A DNA stretch of 10,220 nucleotides, taken from the NCBI GenBank assembly GCA_002435875.1, contig DIVN01000042.1, positions 2,800 through 13,019 on the forward strand, in the 5' to 3' direction. The notes under the pieces were generated by a model that saw only the letters and a list, made by a program, of their open reading frames with translations, had not been told where the DNA came from and did not search any database. Shown here one piece after another: positions 6,308 through 10,220 of this stretch. The DNA comes from Anaerolineales bacterium UBA6131. Its GTDB lineage: Bacteria > Chloroflexota > Anaerolineae > UBA2200. The stretch's first letter is position 1, and each line of letters begins with the position of its first letter. The translations under genes were made by a program, and so were the position numbers.

Positions 6308-6336
6308 ACCATACCACAAAAGTGGAGAGCTGTCAA
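6308..6336 (-). promoter_or_regulatory. Sigma70-type promoter for the transporter block
   Basis: On the minus strand TTGACA (6331-6336, perfect -35) is followed after exactly 17 bp by TATGGT (6308-6313, 4 of 6 to consensus) with TG one base upstream as an extended -10. Transcription would start near 6301, leaving a leader of about 155 nt before the first permease gene. The spacer contains a palindrome, CCAC-AAAA-GTGG (6314-6325), a possible operator. The promoter lies in the 250-bp gap after the M42 gene (6151-6400). I saw no recognisable riboswitch and no T-tract terminator in that gap, so read-through from the upstream genes is also possible. A 10-bp palindrome, CGGCCGGCCG (6211-6220), lies in the leader. 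Confidence 0.7.
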
Positions 6337-6400
6337 ACCGACGCAGCCCCATGTGCCGATCGCCACGCCCAAAGCGCAAGCCCCACGCCAAGCCGCCCTG

Positions 6401-7537
6401 TCAGCCAGTTGGCAGCGCGGTCGCAATCCCCGATTGCTCTTCCAGTCCGTCGACAAAGCTAAGCTTCACGCGGGGGCCGGTACGCAGCACGACAGCACGC
6501 AGGACCTGCAAGGCAGCCTCCGCATCGGCCGGATCCAGCACTTCAGAGGCCGTATGCGAGTAACGTCTGGGAACCGAGACAAGCCCGCAGGGAATCCCCC
6601 CGCGCGCACTGTAGATCCTGGCCCCATCGGTGGTCCAATGTCCGTACAACGCTGAGAGCTGATACGGGATGCCCTCCTCTTCGGCCGTGCGGATCAGCAG
6701 GTCCCGTATCGCCGGATGAACCAGCGTGCCACGAAAGGCGCGCGGTACTCCCTCCGCCAGCTGGAATACGACGCCGCGGCCAAGCCCAACGGACGTGCAG
6801 TCAGCAGCATCGTTGTCAGGCGTGTCGGCGGCGGGCATGGTATCAACGGCCAGGGCGAAGTCAGGACGAGTGTGATAGACGACCATGCCTGCGCCGCTCA
6901 TGGTCACTTCTTCTTGCACAGTGATAGCGATGTGCAAGGTCAGCGGCAACGGCGTGCCCTGCAAATCGGACAGCAGCTGCCAGAGAATCGCACAACCGAT
7001 GCGGTTGTCAATCGCCTTGCCGCACAGGCGCCCGCCCTGCCCAACTTCGTGCAGCGGATTGAAGAAGGTCACCGGAGAGCCCTCCCTGATGCCCCATGCA
7101 CGTGCCTCAGCCGCATCGCGGGCCCCCACGTCAATAAAGAGGTCCTTCTCCCCCTTCGCGCGATCATTCTCTGCCCCGTCGCTGAGGTGGGACGACGGCG
7201 CGCCAACCACCCCTCGCAGGTGCCCGCTAACGAGGACATTGGCGGCCGGCAGCGCCTTCAAGCCAACCACGCCCAGGGTCTGAAAGCGCAGGAAACCTGT
7301 GGGCAGAATCGACGTGACAATGCCTCCGACCTCGTCAGAGTGCGCGGTAATCATCAAGCTCGGAGCTTCCTTGGGCCCATGCCGGGTCGCCGTGACATTG
7401 CCAAATTGATCAATCTCTGTCTTGTCGGCCAGAGGCTTCAGGGCCAAGAACATCTTCCGGGCCATGCTCTGCTCTGAGCCGGAGACGGCGGGGATCTCGG
7501 TCAGCTCGATCAGACGTCTCTTCAGGTCGCTGTTCAC
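6401..7537 (-). CDS. M42 family metallo-aminopeptidase
   Basis: A 378-residue member of peptidase family M42 (glutamyl/tetrahedral aminopeptidases, also annotated cellulase M/FrvX). These enzymes remove N-terminal residues from short peptides and use two metal ions. The metal-site motifs are all visible: AHSDEVGG (His66, Asp68), GKAIDNRIG (Asp177), VQEEV (Glu209 as catalytic base, Glu210 as ligand), LAVDT (Asp232) and RYSHTASEV (His328). The usual family wording after the Glu pair, VGLRGA, is VTMSGA here, a possible change in the active-site wall. GTG start (7535-7537) overlaps the stop of the DUF1116 gene by 4 bp as GTGA and is served by AAAGGAG (7545-7551), so the two genes are probably coupled. 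It is cytoplasmic with no signal peptide. Its substrate may be an amide-type metabolite rather than a peptide, given the FdrA/DUF1116 neighbours (inference). Confidence 0.9.
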   Translation of the reverse strand: MNSDLKRRLIELTEIPAVSGSEQSMARKMFLALKPLADKTEIDQFGNVTATRHGPKEAPSLMITAHSDEVGGIVTSILPTGFLRFQTLGVVGLKALPAANVLVSGHLRGVVGAPSSHLSDGAENDRAKGEKDLFIDVGARDAAEARAWGIREGSPVTFFNPLHEVGQGGRLCGKAIDNRIGCAILWQLLSDLQGTPLPLTLHIAITVQEEVTMSGAGMVVYHTRPDFALAVDTMPAADTPDNDAADCTSVGLGRGVVFQLAEGVPRAFRGTLVHPAIRDLLIRTAEEEGIPYQLSALYGHWTTDGARIYSARGGIPCGLVSVPRRYSHTASEVLDPADAEAALQVLRAVVLRTGPRVKLSFVDGLEEQSGIATALPTG

Positions 7538-8991
7538 AGCCCTGCTCCTTTGTCCACAGCTTTGCGTACGTGGTCAGCCATCGCCCGCAAAGCCTCGTTG
7601 AAGCAGGCCAGCGGCGCCTTGGCGATGCCTGCACCAATGCTCCCGTGACCCGGATCCTTGTGGGCGATACCCGTATCGATCAAGGGAGTGATGCCGGTCT
7701 CCACGACACGGCGCACATCGATGCCTGCAGGACCACCGCGAAAGCCCAGGATCGGCAGAGTATAGTTGGGGTTCTCACCCAGGGTAATGCGATACATGTT
7801 TTGGGTAGCCGCGAGCGCGGTCTCTGTCGTCCCGCCGATCACCTGGGTGATGGCAGGCGCAGTGGCCATGACGAAAGCACCGATGCCAGCGGCCTCCGAG
7901 ATGGCACTATCGCCGATATCAGGATTGGCGTCGGCAGCCGAATATCCAGGGAAGAAGAGCCCTTCCGCAGTTCCGGTGATTGCGGCAAACCAGCGATCTG
8001 GTAGCGCACTCACGCGCAGTCCCAGCTCACGCCCATTGCGCGCCAGCACAGTGACCATCGTGCTATTGGGCACGCCTTCCGCCGCCTGAAGGGCAGCTTT
8101 GCACGCCGCCATCGAGACATTGAGGAAGAAGTGCTCCTGATGGGCAAGGAAATCCAACACGGAGGCAAGGACACTGCGCGACCGCACCGTGCCCGCCAGC
8201 GCGAGCGTCAGATCGCGGAAAAGAAGCGTTGTGGCAGCAACGTCGCGGTTGTGGCACTCGTCACCCATATGCAGCGCACGGGCGGTCATCGACCGGACGT
8301 CGATGCCTCCCATCTGTTCCACTGCCCCTTTGAGTGCCGGTGCAAGGGTCTTTTCCATCCACTTGAGCTTGCGGATGACGGGCGGGTCATAGGCACCAAA
8401 GCGCAGGGCACGGCCCCAACCCTCATTCATCGTCGCGTACGCGATGTTTCCTGCAGTCTCATTGCGTACCACCATGACCGGCATGCTGGGAGAGATGATG
8501 CCAGCCATGGGCCCGACTGCCTGGTGGTCGTTGCAGGGCGAATAGCGTATTCGCCCGCTAGCGGCAAGCCGCCAGGCCTGCTTCTCGGAGCGCGCCCAGC
8601 CTTCATACAGCAGCGCCCCAACCACCGCACCTTTGATGGGCCCACACATGCCATCCCAATCAACAGGGGGGCCGGCGTGCAAGATAGTGTGGTCATCCAT
8701 GCCCGGGATGACGTCGATGGCTCGGGCCATGCCAACCCACATCGGGCGGGCCGCAAGGAAGCGCGAGAGCGCCACCCCATTGGCCTCGCGGATGAGTGCC
8801 CCCGCTCCCTCCGTATCGTCTGCCAGCTCGGCAACCAGCCGCGCCAGCTCGGCGTCCCCCTCGCCTGGCGGCCGCCAATCAAGACGGGTGACTGGCGCGC
8901 CCAAGGAGGCGAGATTGTCGGCGAACGAGTCTAGCCCGATGTTCACCACGCGCGGGCCTTCTTTGATCAAGGTCTCTGTTTTCGATGACAT
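7534..8991 (-). CDS. DUF1116 family protein (YlbE/AllG and YahG family)
   Basis: A 485-residue cytoplasmic protein of the DUF1116 family. Typical phrases are seen at about 117-133 (GPIKGAVVGALLYEGWA), 156-171 (HQAVGPMAGIISPSMP), 242-250 (MGDECHNRD), 292-330 and near the C-terminus (GIAHKDPGHGSIGAG, starting at about 441). E. coli has two members, YlbE and YahG, each next to an FdrA-type gene. YlbE (AllG) has been reported as part of an oxamate carbamoyltransferase with FdrA and YlbF in anaerobic allantoin breakdown. The length here is nearer YahG. The ATG at 8989-8991 lies 11 bp after the FdrA-like stop and its ribosome site AAGGAAA overlaps that stop codon. It also overlaps the M42 gene by 4 bp. 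A carbamoyl- or acyl-transferase complex with the FdrA partner is likely, but the substrate is unknown. Confidence 0.88.
   Translation of the reverse strand: MSSKTETLIKEGPRVVNIGLDSFADNLASLGAPVTRLDWRPPGEGDAELARLVAELADDTEGAGALIREANGVALSRFLAARPMWVGMARAIDVIPGMDDHTILHAGPPVDWDGMCGPIKGAVVGALLYEGWARSEKQAWRLAASGRIRYSPCNDHQAVGPMAGIISPSMPVMVVRNETAGNIAYATMNEGWGRALRFGAYDPPVIRKLKWMEKTLAPALKGAVEQMGGIDVRSMTARALHMGDECHNRDVAATTLLFRDLTLALAGTVRSRSVLASVLDFLAHQEHFFLNVSMAACKAALQAAEGVPNSTMVTVLARNGRELGLRVSALPDRWFAAITGTAEGLFFPGYSAADANPDIGDSAISEAAGIGAFVMATAPAITQVIGGTTETALAATQNMYRITLGENPNYTLPILGFRGGPAGIDVRRVVETGITPLIDTGIAHKDPGHGSIGAGIAKAPLACFNEALRAMADHVRKAVDKGAGL
7545..7551 (-). promoter_or_regulatory. Ribosome binding site of the M42 gene inside the DUF1116 gene
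   Basis: Minus-strand AAAGGAG lies 7 nt before the GTG start at 7537, within the last codons of the upstream gene. It supports the non-ATG start and the 4-bp overlap. Confidence 0.7.
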
Positions 8992-9002
8992 GGCAGCTTT
9001 CC

Positions 9003-10220
9003 TTATGAGACGATGGCATGAGCCAGCCGAGCACCTTGCGCCGCGCTCGGCGCGAGGAGAACGCCAGCTTCGAGCAGACGCTGCTCGGTCGGACGGAGAC
9101 CCTGGGGATCCCCTACTGTGCCACAGACACTCGCCACGGTGACTACGTGACGACCCACACGCGCTGCCCGTTCTGACAACTCCTGGATAGCCGGGACCAG
9201 CTCGCCCGCGGGATCCGCATGGGCACCGTAGCCAAGAATTACGTCGAGCAGCAGAACACCCACGTTTGGATTGTCCGCAAGGTGTGTAATCTGCGCCCGA
9301 CGGGCACGGAAATCGATCATGGGATGCGGCCTGCCAACCGTGTATTCCTCGGTACCCACGTCAAGCAGCACATCGCCTGGCGCGGATGGTTGTTGGGCAA
9401 CGTGAAGCTCCGGACGCAACGGCACGTTCGAGTACACCGCCCGGCCCAGGTCAGACAAGACCACCTGCGCCTCGCTGCACAATGTGCCACCAGAAAACAG
9501 GCCGCGGATATGGCGCTGTGCAGGTTGCAATTTCGCACGCGCCTCTTGGGCTCGCTCAGCGAGCTCGGGTGAAAGGCCGAGCGGAGGCGCCGAGGGCCCC
9601 TTGCCAAGAAGGGCCAGGGCAGCCTGCACGGCCTGCTCAATCGTGCGCACAACCCGGCGGCGCTCCCCGGTGATGACGTGCTCAGCATCCATCCCCAAGA
9701 AGCAGAGGACCAAGGGTTTGCCCTCGCCAGTACAGTGGTGGAGGAGATCTTGCGCAACCTCTGGATGAGGCGGCTTGGAGAGCAGCACGATCAGCCGCGT
9801 GTTCTCATCGGCCAGCAGAGCCTCATAGCCCTGCAGCATGGTGATACCGCCCACCTCGCGCGAAAGATCGCGGCTACCAGTACCGATAGCCTGCGAGACG
9901 CCCAAGGCATGCCGGCTCAGCTGGCAAGAGAGTTCTTGCAGACCAGAGCCAGATGCTGCTACGATGCCTACGTCACCTCGGGGCACGACGTTGGCGAAAG
10001 CAAGTGGATATCCACCCAGTATCGCCGTGCCGCAGTCTGGCCCCATGACCAACAGGCCCCGCTTGCGCGCCATCTTCTTGAGCGCGATCTCGTCCTGCAG
10101 AGAGACGTCACTGCTAAAGATCATCGTGTGCAGACCCAGTTTGAGTGCCTTCAGGGCCTCCGCAGCAGCATAGGTACCCGGAGTCGAAATCAAGGCGACG
10201 TTGGCACCGGAGTCGTCGCG
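9003..10220 (-). CDS. FdrA-like acyl-CoA synthetase family protein (5' end cut by window edge)
   Basis: The frame is open from the right edge to TAA at 9003-9005, giving 405 codons. The first visible residues (RDDSGANVALISTPGTYAA) match the interior of FdrA, so about 100-150 residues are missing and the TTG at 10193 is not the start. FdrA proteins resemble the alpha subunit of succinyl-CoA synthetase. Visible are the CoA-binding-like region, VMGPDCGTA, the loop VAASGSGLQEL and SQAIGTGSRDLS. The C-terminal half has GLFSGGTLCSEA, DVGTEEYTVGRPHPMIDF and LLLDVILGYGAHADPAGE, strongly diagnostic of the FdrA family. In E. coli FdrA (AllF) works with DUF1116 and DUF2877 proteins in oxamate transcarbamoylation. 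Here the DUF1116 gene follows by 11 bp, so the two are expected to form one complex. Any DUF2877 or carbamate kinase gene would have to lie outside the window. Confidence 0.92.
   Translation of the reverse strand, partial: RDDSGANVALISTPGTYAAAEALKALKLGLHTMIFSSDVSLQDEIALKKMARKRGLLVMGPDCGTAILGGYPLAFANVVPRGDVGIVAASGSGLQELSCQLSRHALGVSQAIGTGSRDLSREVGGITMLQGYEALLADENTRLIVLLSKPPHPEVAQDLLHHCTGEGKPLVLCFLGMDAEHVITGERRRVVRTIEQAVQAALALLGKGPSAPPLGLSPELAERAQEARAKLQPAQRHIRGLFSGGTLCSEAQVVLSDLGRAVYSNVPLRPELHVAQQPSAPGDVLLDVGTEEYTVGRPHPMIDFRARRAQITHLADNPNVGVLLLDVILGYGAHADPAGELVPAIQELSERAARVGRHVVTVASVCGTVGDPQGLRPTEQRLLEAGVLLAPSAAQGARLAHAIVS

Noticed and set aside
6068..6391. A 107-codon minus-strand frame across the gap before the first permease
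   Set aside because: It overlaps the permease start in another frame, covers the promoter, is rich in Arg, Cys and Trp, and has no ribosome site that I can see. It is better explained as leader and promoter DNA.
8131..8934. A 267-codon plus-strand open frame, and a similar 253-codon frame at 6716-7477
   Set aside because: These are antisense to the DUF1116 and M42 genes respectively. Neither shows a known motif, and the minus-strand genes are well supported.
1..10220. CRISPR array, tRNA or rRNA genes, insertion sequences, phage genes
   Set aside because: No regularly spaced repeats, no tRNA-like cloverleaf, no transposase or phage motifs and no terminal inverted repeats were seen. The window is densely filled with metabolic genes.

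Overview
The window looks like chromosomal DNA from a GC-rich bacterium, most likely a member of the Chloroflexota (Anaerolineae-like). The best clue is the transporter binding lipoprotein: its lipobox Cys is followed by a long linker rich in Thr, Val, Gln and Pro, a style common in that phylum. No rRNA, marker gene or mobile element is present, so the assignment is an inference. All eight genes lie on the minus strand and are read from right to left. Both end genes run off the window.

Upstream block (10220 to 6401): the 3' part of an FdrA-like acyl-CoA-synthetase-type protein, a DUF1116 protein (family of E. coli YlbE/AllG and YahG) and an M42 zinc-type aminopeptidase. The first two are 11 bp apart. 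The second and third overlap by 4 bp (GTGA), so they are very probably translationally coupled. FdrA plus DUF1116 are the core of the oxamate carbamoyltransferase reported in E. coli (AllF/AllG/AllH). Here an M42 peptidase takes the next position, instead of DUF2877 or carbamate kinase. A 250-bp gap follows (6151-6400), holding a good sigma70-type promoter (TTGACA, 17 bp, TATGGT).

Downstream block (6143 to 1): two MalF/MalG-like (UgpA/UgpE-like) permeases, a UgpB-like substrate-binding lipoprotein, a CehA/McbA-type PHP metallohydrolase, and a two-SIS-domain protein related to the isomerase half of GlmS, open at the left edge. No ATPase subunit is visible, as often happens when a shared MsmK/UgpC-type ATPase serves several importers. 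Two perfect stem-loops without T-tracts sit between genes of this block (5136-5160 and 2639-2670). They look like processing or stability elements that could set unequal expression of permeases, binding protein and hydrolase.

Working model (inference): the importer brings in a sugar or a phosphorylated/glycosyl compound, the PHP enzyme cleaves it and the SIS protein handles the released sugar phosphate or amino sugar. The FdrA/DUF1116/M42 set may process an amide- or carbamoyl-containing part of the same nutrient, or may be a separate nitrogen-salvage unit. The arrangement loosely parallels the E. coli ugp operon (binding protein, two permeases, phosphodiesterase), with a PHP hydrolase in the place of UgpQ.
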